From: Cucumis sativus
Lineage: Eukaryota; Streptophyta; Magnoliopsida; Cucurbitales; Cucurbitaceae
Direction: 5' to 3'
Assembly (NCBI RefSeq): GCF_000004075.3
Contig: NC_026659.2
Location: 30,770,272 to 30,834,271 of the forward strand
DNA length: 64,000 bases
Position numbers and translations under genes: made by a program
The notes under the pieces: generated by a model
Told to the model about the DNA's origin: nothing
Database searches by the model: none
Seen by the model: the letters and a program-made list of their open reading frames with translations, nothing else
Shown here: positions 33,648 through 44,274 of the stretch, piece after piece
Layout of the letters: the number at the start of each line of letters is the position of its first letter
Position numbering within the stretch: the stretch's first letter is position 1

Positions 33648-33760
33648 GAGATATTAAATTCAATAACTAATAAGTTCATAAAACATTATTTTAATGTTTT
33701 GAATTTGGTTTTAACCCTAGAACGAAACAATACAAATTGTTCAAAGTTGTTAATCAAGCA
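33648..33760 (+). pseudogene. F-box gene relic 3 (internal fragment)
   Basis: It resembles the middle of the F-box genes at 15552 and 18718: ATATTAAATTCAATAACTAA corresponds to the GILNPMTNE region, and GAATTTGGTTTTAACCCTAG, ACGAAACAATACAAATTGTT corresponds to GFGFNPKTKQYKLF. The F-box and the C-terminus are absent. It lies about 13 kb from the main cluster, so the family was copied across ProDH and the mutase. Confidence 0.75.
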
Positions 33761-33866
33761 AATTTTAGAAATTGCACTTTCACAGTAGAAGTTTTTACAT
33801 TTGTAGAAGTGGAATAAATCATAAATAATGAACGCATTGTACCAAAGTAATGAAAATCATGGACTT

Positions 33867-34004
33867 GGTCCTCGATAGGTCCACGAATTTTAGAAATTGT
33901 GCACAAGATCCACGATTTTATCACTTATTTCGTGTGGTCCTCGATAGGTCCACGAATTTTAGAAATTGTGCACAAGATCCACGATTTTATCACTTATTTC
34001 GTGT
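33867..34004 (+). repeat. 69-bp tandem duplication, two identical copies
   Basis: The unit starting GGTCCTCGATAGGTCCACGA and ending TTATTTCGTGT is present twice with a 69-bp period and no difference. Because 69 is a multiple of three, an open frame continues through it, but the frame has no family signature. Confidence 0.95.
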
Positions 34005-34637
34005 GCACACGAAAACAATATATATATATATTTGGATGGTACTAGCGAGGAAGGGAGACCACATGTGGGGTATTCTTTGACTACAAAGTCTTGGTAAGTA
34101 TTTCACACAATTGCCATAAATATATGTAAAAACTGTACATAAAAATCAAGTTTAATAAATTTTTTCTTTTAACAGTTTTGTTTGTATGGAACTTAAATAA
34201 TTTGTTATTTTTTTTATTTTTGAAAAAACCTCTATTATATAATTATTCTCATTTTTATTCAAATTTTGAATTTCAAATATTTAAAAAGATATCCACATTT
34301 AAATTTGGTATAATTTTTTTTTTAATATAAAACACAACAAAATCACTATAGAATAATATTCCAAGTTACAAGTAATGAAAATCACTCAAGGTAAGGAGAT
34401 TAGAAAAGAAAATAAAGTTGTTTTTACAATGCCTTGGATGGGAGGGAATTCATCAATACATTGTGAATATGGCTCACATAAGGGAAAGACTCATCAATCA
34501 CTCCACGAGCAAAAGAATTTAGCTCACCAATAAAGAAAGAGACTCTCCATAATATTGTTTAAAGTCACATTGAAGTAAAATGACCTCATCTGGATAGTCA
34601 CTCAACCACAACGGGTGGATATTGAGTGACATTCAAA
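34005..34637. other. Intergenic upstream of the duplicated block
   Basis: AT-rich. The 34380-34630 part has more even composition but no recognisable coding or RNA feature. Confidence 0.4.
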
Positions 34638-34782
34638 GTTTAATACTTAGTGCCATTTGTTATCATGTAAGTGCTAAACTAACAAAATTTTATATCAATT
34701 TGATTAAGAGACTGTTATTACTTCAAAATTCGATGACGCGATCTTTCAATTCTATCATAAATCATTGTTAAACTTTTGAACA

Positions 34783-34790
34783 ATATATAA
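34783..34790 (+). promoter_or_regulatory. TrpB2-a TATA box
   Basis: ATATATAA followed by ACCC lies about 145 bp upstream of the ATG at 34931. The equivalent place in unit 2 (about 44139-44150) reads ATATATATGC, a weaker TATA, so the two copies may differ in strength. Confidence 0.5.
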
Positions 34791-34930
34791 ACCCCTGTTT
34801 GGCAATACTTTTCCAGGCTGCCTTCTCTTCTCGTTTGACCTTCGTTCATTGCTTGGCACCAAATTTCATCCATAGAGGAATTCTCAACCTTCCTTCTCTC
34901 TTTATACTCATTAGGGTTCAAATTTGGAAA

Positions 34931-37851
34931 ATGGCCGCTACCTTCCTTACTGTTGGATCTTTAACTTCTTCAAGCATCAATAATGGCAAGGCACTTCATA
35001 TTTCCCCCGTTTTCTTTTTACTATTTTTGTTGTTATTTGTGTTTAGGACTTCAGTTAGCCATGAAATATACCTTTAATTAGATTAGACCTGCAAACCCTT
35101 TTCATTTTACTACTTGTGGATACTGATCGTGCTTTGTTTGGTGATTCTGTACCTTTCTATGCTTCTTGAGTCTTGACCCAGGTTGTTATTTGAGTTTTTA
35201 CCTTCAAATTCATCATGTTTTGTTGCCATTTTTGGAAATGGAATTGTAGAAATTGTCTGGGATCTTTTGTTCGGACATAACCCAGAAGTACTTTTTTTTT
35301 TTGTCTGTAATTTGTGAGATGGATGATGATAAGGACAACAGAACCTCCACCTATCTCTATTGGTCACTTCGGACATAAACCCTCGTGGTTTTGCTTTTGA
35401 AATCATGTAGAGGTTTTATCTTTCTGTGACTAATGTGGACTTTTTTTTTTTGGAAGCTCTTTGTTGGTTTTATTCAGACATGTGATTATTGCTGGATTTC
35501 ACTTTTGTCTGTTTATTTTCCTGTCTTTGGTTTCCAATCTTGAAAAGAGTTGGCAGTTTTTCATGAATAGAGCAGGTCAATTTAGCTAAGGAAAACACTT
35601 CCATTTTGACAATGTTGTGATAATTACCCCTCATCTTTGATAAATTTAAACCTTTTCGACTCAGTTGGGGAGCAATTGCCTGGATGTCTTTCACTTAAGA
35701 GAGTTCCAGCACATTTGAGGTTTTCAAATGGTTATAGAACAAAAGCAGCTTCAAATCCTAATTTGAAGGCAGTTGAGGTCCCACGCCAATGGTACAATCT
35801 GGTTGCAGATCTTCCTGTAAAACCTCCCCCTCCATTGCACCCCAAGACTTATGAACCAATAAAACCTGAAGATTTGTCGCATCTCTTTCCTGATGAATTG
35901 ATTAAGCAAGAGGCCAGTACTGAGCGGTACATAAACATCCCCGATGAAGTTGTTGATATCTATGGGCTTTGGCGCCCAACTCCTTTGATCAGGTCTGTGG
36001 TATGTCTTTCTAAAATGTATGGTAGGATTGCAGGCTTGTTTGTTAATATTTTGATCATTCTTGCATCTTTTCATTACTCTTAAAGAATCTAATGCCATTT
36101 TTCTATATACATATGTTAGAGCTAAGAGATTAGAGAAGCTTCTTGACACACCAGCTAGGATTTACTACAAGTATGAAGGAGTTAGCCCAGCTGGGTCACA
36201 TAAACCCAACTCTGCTGTTCCACAAGTTTGGTATAATGCACAAGAAGGTGTCAAGAATGTTGTTACAGAAACTGGGGCTGGGCAATGGGGATGCAGTTTA
36301 GCCTTTGCTTGCAGCATATTTGGTATTGGCTGTGAGGTAAGAAACAACAGTTGTAAAACTTTTTCTATTTAAAATAGTATTGTTATGAAATCGACAAATA
36401 AATATAAGCAGAAAAGCATAAACAATAGAAAATAAACACACAGATGTATTCACTAACTGTGTGGTAGGTAATTACGTCCACATGCAAAGGGAGAAAGGTT
36501 TGCTATTAGAGAGAATAGTTCAAATTACACATTGGAGGCACACTTAGGGTTAAAAAGTTTATATAACTCACTTCTCTAAACTATGAGGGCGGCAAGACCA
36601 TTGTACTTGATAGTTCAAAGCGCTGAATAACAGATTTAAGGCATTCTATTGTTGAATTTAGATGTCAGAGAAAAAAAAGGATCAAAGTTAAGCTTCTTAC
36701 ATGCTTCTGAAACGTTTCACATGAAATTTTATGTAGTGATTTCTTCATATAGGTGTGGCAAGTGCGTGCGTCTTATGATCAAAAACCATATCGACGAATG
36801 ATGATGGAAACTTGGGGAGCAAAAGTACACCCATCTCCATCTGATATCACGGATGCAGGGAGAAAGTTTCTTCAAGTTGACCCATCAAGCCCGGGAAGTT
36901 TGGGAATTGCAATTTCAGAAGCTGTGGAGGTTGCAGCCCTCAATGCTGATACCAAATACTGTTTGGGAAGTGTTCTCAATCATGTTTTGCTTCACCAAAC
37001 CGTTATCGGTGAAGAGTGTCTGAAACAACTGGAAGCCTTAGGTGAGACCCCAGATCTCATCATCGGTTGCACAGGTGGAGGATCAAATTTTGCAGGTCTT
37101 AGCTTCCCATTCCTCCGTGAAAAACTTGCTGGAAATATAAACCCTGTTATTAGAGCAGTTGAACCTGCAGCATGTCCTTCGTTAACCAAAGGCGTTTACG
37201 CTTATGATTATGGCGATACAGCCGGGATGACGCCGTTGATGAAAATGCACACACTTGGTCACAACTTTATTCCTGACCCCATCCACGCAGGTAATGTATA
37301 ATAAGCTATCAAAAGATTTGAACTATTTGTTTCTCTTGATCATCAAAGCTTACTCGTTTTCGGCAGGTGGGTTGCGGTATCATGGTATGGCTCCATTGAT
37401 CTCACATGTCTATAATCTTGGTCTTCTGGAAGCTATATCACTTCCCCAGACAGAATGCTTTCAAGGTACCAATACATACGCAAATATATCCTAATGTTAA
37501 CCAATATGTGCTCTGGAAAATAAAGCCAATTATTAGTAATTCGGCTCTGCATAACTTCCCAACGATGCAAACAAACGAAATTTGTTTTTGTTTGTAGGTG
37601 CCATACAATTTGCTCGATCGGAAGGACTAATACCAGCACCCGAGCCAACTCACGCCATAGCTGCAACTATCCGAGAGGCTCTTCGCTGTCGAGAAACCGG
37701 AGAATCAAAAGTTATTCTCACAGCCATGTGTGGGCATGGTCACTTTGACTTGCCAGCTTATGAGAAGTATCTACAAGGAGGCATTTCAGATCTTTCTTTT
37801 GCAAATGAGAAGATACAGGAATCACTAACCACCATACCTCAGGTGGCCTAA
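34931..37851 (+). CDS. Tryptophan synthase beta, type 2 (TrpB2), copy a
   Basis: Six exons, 34931-34985, 35665-35992, 36120-36336, 36753-37290, 37367-37465 and 37598-37851, encode 496 residues. TrpB2 is a PLP enzyme of fold type II that joins indole and serine to tryptophan. In plants it is separate from the plastid TrpA-bound TSB1/TSB2 and corresponds to Arabidopsis At5g38530. The PLP lysine is Lys156 in GSHKPNSA, the phosphate-binding loop is [10 protein letters not shown] (about 306-315), and [19 protein letters not shown] and [15 protein letters not shown] are family blocks. The first intron appears to use a GC donor (G|GCAAGG at 34985/34986); the GT used in copy b reads AT here. That model joins in frame as SINN-VGEQLPG. 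Exon 1 is the least certain part. The C-terminus TIPQVA matches copy b. Confidence 0.93.
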
Positions 37852-39050
37852 CATCTTTATATATTAAGATTCAATTTTCCCATTGAAAATAAAATTTTAG
37901 TGTTTAGGCTGTAAGATTATTGTGTTGGCTTGGTATGCTTTTCCTTTTTAATTTGCCTTAAAAGTTTAAACTTTATTGTTGTTGTTATGTACCAATGGTA
38001 TTTCAGTAATATATTTAATAAAGCAAATTGTATCATTGATATATCGCATTTATAAATCTACGTAAGCCTTCATTTGTTGTTCGTTCGACTTAAATTTGAA
38101 CTTTTATTCATTTGTTTTGAAGTATTATTTTTCTATTATATTGTCGTCAACTTGCAACGGTTCGATTCGTATTAATATGTGATTAAATTGAACTAAACGT
38201 GTTTAATTCACGTATGCTCATTCTCAAAGGCAAACTTACATTCGTTGTGGGGTAAATATTTCATTCTTATCGCATGTTTTAAATAAAAACTTTGGTGTAT
38301 CAATAGTATATCAATACTCATTCAAATTTTATTTTAAATATAACATTGATGCATCGTTTTAAGTATATCCCACTAGTGTATTAGTGCACGTTAATACTTA
38401 TTCAATATAAATAAAAACAACGAAAACTTAATCTAAAATACAAAACAACTCACCTAGATCCTAAATCATATTTTTGTTTTTAGAAATACGTTCTTCTTGA
38501 CAATACGTGGGATAGAGAAATCGAACCTATAGAGATATAATTTGAAGTAGATAAAGTAAGCAATTGTATTATTTGAGCTATATTTGCTGGACATACAATT
38601 TGATTGAGCATTTTTATCATTTTTATTCAACGTGATGATAGGATGAGAGACGAGAAGCTTTCAAATATATTTTAAAATAAAAGTAAAATGATAAGTTTAT
38701 ATTATCGTAAATTAAAGTGTCAAAATATGAATACTCTGTTTGATAACCATTTCGTTTTTTTGTTTGGTTATCCAACTAGACTTAAAATTTTATATTATCT
38801 AAAATCAATAGTTAAAACTAATAAGAAAAAAATAATTTTCAAAAACTAAAAACCTAATTGTAAAAAAAATTAATTATAAATTATTTTAAGATTTTTTTAA
38901 AAAAATAAATAACTTGATTTAAAAAAAATTAAAAATTATATATGAAAATAAACCAAATTTGTAAACCTAAAAATTTATGTAATTATTATAGAATTTATTA
39001 AGAAAATAAATTGATTTGTGTTTTTTAAAAAAAGAATTGAATTTATATTT
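37852..39050. other. TrpB2-a 3' flank
   Basis: AT-rich DNA, partly alignable with 47591-48800 of unit 2. No gene seen. Confidence 0.5.
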
Positions 39051-39445
39051 TAATGTTTTTAGATTTTGAACTGTTTGAACCGAAAGTAGTTCCTGACGGT
39101 CTCAGAAGATGGCCGGAATCAATCGTGGGTCTTGTTCAACAGATTGGAAACGGTGTGGGTTTGCTTTTACGGCAGCCTCCGGCGGCGGTTGAAGCTCTGT
39201 TTCACGGCGGCTTAGCTTGTGAGGTATTTTCATTGTTGTTGACGCGATTCAGTCCGAATATATTGGGTTGGGAGTGGGTTTATTCCATTGTATTCTATAT
39301 TGGTGAATTGATGCTCTTAGTTAAAGTATCAAACTGGGTTGTAGGACGACCATCAATTTTGATGTCTTATCCCTTGCTCTGTTTAATTTGTTGCTGTAAA
39401 TTTTCTTTCAATTGGGCATTTCTAGGGTTCATTGTTTTACTTTTA

Positions 39446-39682
39446 GGATAGTCGCAAATTTAACCATTACATTCAAAATAATTAAGTACATAGCAACATT
39501 TTAAAGAAATTGTAAATATAGCAAAATTTGTCAAATTCTATCAACGATATGAGTCTATCACCGATAAACCATGTTGCAAATATCGATCTATCAGCGATAG
39601 TTTTGCTATATTTGCAAATATTTTTAAATGTTGCTATATCCTTAATTATTATTGCGAAAATGACCATCAATTACAATTACCC
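39446..39682. mobile_element. MULE-like MITE (237 bp) with 9-bp target duplication
   Basis: The element is flanked by TTACTTTTA at 39437-39445 and 39683-39691, a perfect 9-bp duplication as made by Mutator-like transposases. The two halves are imperfect inverted repeats (left ATAGCAACATTTTAAAG with TATAGCAAAA, right TTTTGCTATATT with TTTAAATGTTGCTAT). Unit 2 lacks it, so the insertion is later than the duplication or was lost there. No coding capacity. Confidence 0.75.
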
Positions 39683-39705
39683 TTACTTTTACAGTTACGA
39701 AATGG

Positions 39706-40424
39706 GAGGTTTTGGGCAGATGACCTGGTTTTGGGCTCCTTTTAAGTTTCGTGATCCCTTGCAAAATTATGATTTATAACCTTCCATTTGTGTCATAGGG
39801 CAGTTTCAGAGTTAATATTCACATCCGCGAGTAATTTTCCATGGCCTTAGCCCTATTTGATGAATCCTTAGCCCTATTTGATGAATCTTTAACGCGATTA
39901 CAGTTTAAACCTGTTTGGACCTTTGAAAATCAGTTCACGGTTGCAATGAACCTTCCAGTCCGATGTTTTCTCAAATTCTTGACCTGATTTCATAACACCT
40001 TGCGACATGAAATCTTTCTTTACACCAAATTGAGAGTAATCCATATCGTGACAGGCATGAATATTTAACCCTAAATTCCTGAAAGGTTCGTGCACTCCCA
40101 ATTTGGTGTAAAGTAAGATTTTATGGCACTCTATGTCATGAAATCAGGTCAGAGATTTGATAAAAACATCAAGTTGGAAGGTTCATTGTCGCGCACCAAG
40201 TTTGGAAGGTCCAAACAGGTTTAAATTGTCGTCGTGTTTTTATTCATCAAATGGGGCTAGGGTTATTGAAAATTACTCAGGTTGTATGGTTAGACTCGAA
40301 CGCAATATGAATATGTGTTTAAAATTGCCCTATGATGTAAGCAAAAGATTATAAATCTTTAGTTTGCAAGGGGTGTGTCACGAAACCTAAAGGCGCCCAA
40401 GAATAGGTCATCTGTACTTACCTC
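39706..40424. repeat. Large foldback (inverted) repeat, arms about 330 bp
   Basis: The left arm 39706-40037 and right arm 40096-40424 are inverted copies around a spacer of about 58 bp. Pairs include CTTTACACCAAATTGAGAGT with ACTCCCAATTTGGTGTAAAG, AAACCTGTTTGGACCTT with AAGGTCCAAACAGGTTT, and GACCTGATTTCATAACA with TGTCATGAAATCAGGTC. In the inner 135 bases the arms agree at roughly four of five positions by eye. It is absent from unit 2. It may be a foldback transposon or an inverted duplication; its transcript would form a long hairpin. Confidence 0.8.
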
Positions 40425-40767
40425 TATGAATTGACATCGCTTTGAGATTGCTAGCGTCAAAGCTCCATTTTCGATAAGTTTTATGCTTATTCAACTCAAG
40501 ATATTTGTCTCAATTGGAATGCTTTTATTCAAGCTATGTAATTATGTCTTTATGACATCTAGTTTTCTATTGTAATTTTCATTTTTCATTTTGGGATGTG
40601 ACGAGGGTGTTATTGGTGTATCAACATAGTTGAGCTTGAGATAGCCTAGTGCGATTGTTGATCCTAGCCTAGGGACTTTTGATTACTTACTTAGAAGCAC
40701 AAACACTTTAGTTTGGCTAGCGTGTTCGTGTCAGACACTCTGACACCTAGTGGATGCGTATCATACA

Positions 40768-40966
40768 TTTTTTTTGTATCCATGGGTGTCTGGGCCAGCT
40801 TACGCACACCACGACGAATCTCACGGGATAACCCGCCTAACCTTTCAACATTTGGGTGTCAAAGAAATTCATAGGAAACTAATTTCTAGGTAGGTGGCCA
40901 CCATGGATTGAACCCACTATCTCTAAGTTAGTTATTGATAATATGTCTCCCTTAGGCTAACTCATG
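40768..40966 (-). mobile_element. tRNA-derived SINE
   Basis: Read on the minus strand it has a Pol III A-box-like TTAGCCTAAGG (40951-40960 region), a B box GGGTTCAATCC (40905-40915), a body with GGTGGCCACCTACCTAG and CCCGTGAGATTCGTCG, and ends in an A-tail of eight (40768-40775). This is the standard layout of plant tRNA-related SINEs. It is nested in a GTGTC-rich repeat (about 40700-41300) of unknown class. Confidence 0.65.
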
Positions 40967-41329
40967 ATGGTTATGTTGGACATTTGTTAGTGCAACAAAT
41001 GCATTAGACATGCATCGAACACTTGTTGAGTAGACTAAAAAGACACATATATGATTGAAATAATGACCTTTTGAGTGCAGGATACATCAAACTAAGTTTT
41101 TTTAAGCATATAAATGCATCAACTCATTTACTATGAGTTTTCTTTTACTATAAGAATGATATATGTTTTTAAAAAATGAATATTTTAATAAACGTGTCCT
41201 TGCAGTGTCGTGTCCTTAATTTTGAAAATATGGCATTTTGCGGTGTCCTTGTCATGTTGTATCTGTGTCTCGTATCCATATTCGTGCTTCTTAGATTGCT
41301 TAAGATAGCTACAGCGAGTTTGCTTAAGA

Positions 41330-41698
41330 TAGCATCAATACTTCATCTCCATAACGCCTCCCTTTTGAAATGATATCTCCAAATCCATTTTGCCAATAGA
41401 CTATTGTTCTTCTTGATATCAGGTATTCCAAGACCACCCTCAGTAATGGGGAGCTGAACTTTCTGGCATCATATAGAGTGGATGCCTCCTTTATCCTTGT
41501 TTCCATTCCTCAGAAAGTTTCCTGTATAGCTTCCCAATATGACCAGCAACCTTGGGAGAGATTTTGAAGAGAGAGAGGTGGTAATTAGTATGTAGGGAGA
41601 TTTTATAGAGTGACTTCAATCAAGGTAAGTCTTTCACCTCTGGAGATATTGGTACCACTCCAACCTTTAAGCCTTCACTCGATCTTCTCAATGATAGG
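41330..41698 (-). mobile_element. LINE (L1-type) reverse transcriptase relic
   Basis: Minus-strand translation gives pieces typical of the C-terminal part of plant LINE polyproteins: SRGERLTLIE (with GW just before), ISPKVAGHIGKLYRK, then EGGLGIPDIKKNNSLLAKWI followed by WRYHFKREALWR. Several stops and at least one frame change separate them, so it is a 5'-truncated, dead fragment of under 400 bp. Confidence 0.75.
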
Positions 41699-41925
41699 TT
41701 CCTATGGTTTTGATAATGTTAGAAGTTAGTCTATACGGTTTTAAAAGTTAGAATTAGTCCATATGGTTTGATATAACTTTGTATATGGTTTCATACGGTT
41801 TGTTAAACCATCTTTAATAGTTTCTACCATTTTATCAAACAGTATGTAGTAAATTCTAATTATAAGTTATAAGATCTGAATTCTAACTTCCTCCAACCCA
41901 TAAGGACCAATTTTCAATTTATCGT
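41697..41925. mobile_element. Probable small MITE
   Basis: The ends are imperfect inverted repeats (left TCCTATGGTTTTG with AGAAGTTAG, right CTAACTTC with CCATAAGGACC). Internal ATATGGTTT/TACGGTTT motifs recur. About 230 bp, without coding capacity. Confidence 0.4.
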
Positions 41926-42597
41926 ATAAATTATATAATATTACAAAATAATAATTATACAATTTCTTAACACAATTTTCTTAACTTAAAATATGTTCCT
42001 AATTAAATTAATAGTAGTTTATTCTCAATTGATATTTAGTGGGTTAGTACAATTGTTTAAATTATAATTTGATTTCTGATCTATGCTACCAAATACATAT
42101 CTGAATGCATGAAATTCAACTTTGTTTTCATTTAATTCCATTTTTCAAATTTTCTATCAAACATACCCTAGTTTCTTTAATTTGAACATTAGTCTCTTTT
42201 CATTTCATCAATGAAAATTGTTGTAAGAAGGTGATTGATTGAGTTGGATTTGTATCATTCACGTCATACGGTTTTTTGCCAGTTAAAGGAATGGAGTTTG
42301 TGTTAAGAATTTCTTTCTATGTACATAGGTGATTTTTCCCTATTCAAAATGGGCAGTAAAGGTCGTATTCCACTTCCACATGGAAGACGCACTCTTCCAG
42401 GTTTTGGTGTATTGCATCCAGAAGCATTTGGTCATGGGCTACGTCCTCCACCAGGTGTCTTTCTTATTTTCATGAGTTCTAGGTTGACATGAATGTTGAA
42501 TTGACATTTCTATTATAACATAAAAAAATATATAAAACATAAAAAATAAACAACAAAATGTTACTGGTATGATATAAACAATAAACCTACTAACTTT

Positions 42598-42895
42598 TAG
42601 AAAGGTAGAGTGTATAATTATTAATTTAATTTTTTTTTAAGTAGTCATTGACTTTTGAAAAGGTGAGGTGTTTAATTGCTATTTAAATATTTTTTTTAAT
42701 ATTTTTTTTTCAAAAGTATTCATTGAGATGAAGTGTTTAATTACCAATTTAAATATTTTTGTATTTACTTTCTTTTTACTTCAATTGTTTTTTAAAAGTA
42801 TTCCTTGACTATTAGAAAGGAAAAGTTTTTAATTACTAATTTATTATTACTATTCTTTTTACTTTTATTATTTTTCCAAAAGTATTCATTCAGTT
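42598..42895 (+). repeat. Degenerate tandem repeat, about 4 units
   Basis: Four diverged units of roughly 65-85 bp each contain AG(G/A)TGTTTAATT(A/G)C-like text, T-rich middles and AAAAGTATTCATTGA-like ends. It lies in the spacer between the two duplication units. Confidence 0.55.
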
Positions 42896-43185
42896 TCACA
42901 TCCATATTTTATCAATATTTTTCATCAACCTTTCCATAGATGGAGATCTCAACATTTTTATCAACATCCCTGTGTGTGTATACATATATATAATCAATAT
43001 TTTTTGTTTCCCCAAATTTTGTTTACATTAAAAAACAATTAGAAAAGATATCTATTTGCATCATATTAGATAACAAAAAGAACATAATTCAACTGACATC
43101 AAGTATGTGTTGTCAACCTTGAGGTTAGAGGTTTGATTCTCCAACCCCACAAATTGTGAAAGAAGAGATGACAAAGACCATTTAA

Positions 43186-43672
43186 GGGCCGTTTGGAGCA
43201 AGGGGTTGATAATTATAGGCCTAGGTTATTATAGTTGGATCATAATAGTTTGTGTTTGGGTGTAAATTATTTTAGTTTGGGTTAAGATAGTATATGTTTG
43301 AGGTTTAAACTAGTTTAGTTTGAGAAAGAAAAAGTTAACATTATAGCAAAGAATAAAAAAAATGATGAATGTAAAATGGTAAGCATTGTAGCAAACAATA
43401 AATTTTGTAGTAAATTGGGGGTTTTGAAATAGTATTGTCTATAGCTAATTGGGGAGATAAAATAGTAGTTACTGTAACTTTTTTTTTAAAAGGATATGAG
43501 CCACTATTAATAATATTGAAAATAGAGAGACAAAGCTCAATGTACATGAGGGACATACAAAGAACAATGGGAGAGGGGGAGGGGGAGGATTAGCAGGCGC
43601 AGCCAGGCATAGTAGTTACTGTAACTAGAGGTGGTTATTCTAGTTTTAGACAATCCTTGCCCAAACATCCTC
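43186..43672. mobile_element. hAT-like MITE in the inter-unit spacer
   Basis: The left end GGGCCGTTTGGAGCAAGG and right end CCTTGCCCAAACATCCTC are imperfect inverted repeats of the GGGCCGTTTGG type common in plant hAT MITEs. About 490 bp, non-coding, with a G-rich tract near 43568-43590. An 8-bp target duplication was not evident. Confidence 0.5.
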
Positions 43673-43933
43673 TTAATTTCTTAAATATATTTGAAAGGTT
43701 AATACTTAACGTCATTTGTTTGTCATATAAGTACTAAACTAACAAAATTTTATATCAATTCGAACATATCTTAATGATAAGAGACTATTATCACTTTAAA
43801 ACTCAACGATTCGATCTTGCAATTCAATTCTATCATTAATTGTTTTTTTTTAAATATTATTTTAGGATCCAAACTATTTTATAGTAGAACCAGGAGGATG
43901 ATAACTTCAACGTTGGGCATGTTTGGCTAAAAA

Positions 43934-44024
43934 AGTAACTCTACTCTTTTTTTCCTTTTTTAGAGAGATAAGTAACTCTACTCTTTAGGGTTTAGGGGAA
44001 AGAGATAAGTAACTCCACTCTTTG
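43934..44024 (+). repeat. Three short near-identical repeats
   Basis: The motif AAGTAACTCTACTCTTT occurs three times (third copy with CCACTC), spaced about 35 bp, in the part of unit 2 that has no counterpart in unit 1. Confidence 0.65.
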
Positions 44025-44274
44025 TTTATCTAAAGAGAATTTTAAATATATCGTGAATCTCAAGACTGAATAAATCTGACTGAACTATTTCATTCATTAT
44101 CTTGAATGGAAGAAACTTTTCGTGATCAAACTTTTAAACAATATATATGCATAGGAAACCCTGTTTTGCAATAAGACTAAATTTAATGTTTTCTTCATTG
44201 TTTTGCCCCAGTTTCATTCATAGAGAAAATCTCAAGCTTTCTTCTCTCTTTACTCACAAAAGTGTTGCTGGAAA

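Larger units (their letters stand above)
34638..42463 (+). repeat. Segmental tandem duplication, unit 1 (TrpB2-a plus truncated FLL2)
   Basis: Similarity to unit 2 (43697-49432) begins near TTTAATACTTA, covers the whole TrpB2 gene with introns, its 3' flank (for example TATCAATACTCATTCAAATT), the FLL2 leader and the first 36 FLL2 codons, and ends near 42463 inside FLL2 coding sequence. Unit 1 is about 2.1 kb longer because mobile elements fill its FLL2 leader intron. In exon 3 of TrpB2 I count 7 differences in 217 bases, so coding parts are about 97 % identical. Confidence 0.88.
39053..42492 (+). pseudogene. Truncated FLL2 copy (5' UTR exon, leader intron, first 36 codons)
   Basis: The leader exon (about 39060-39221, with CTCCGGCGGCGGTTGAAGCT) and its donor match the leader of the intact FLL2 gene at 48820-48957. 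After a leader intron swollen to about 3.1 kb (342 bp in the intact gene) comes an ATG at 42349 and MGSKGRIPLPHGRRTLPG, then GVLHPEAFGHGLRPPPG. Similarity to FLL2 stops near 42463 and the frame reads 11 unrelated codons to a TGA at 42492 (47 residues in all). The coiled coil and low-complexity tail are absent because the duplicated segment ends inside the exon. It could still be transcribed, but not as FLL2. Confidence 0.85.
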
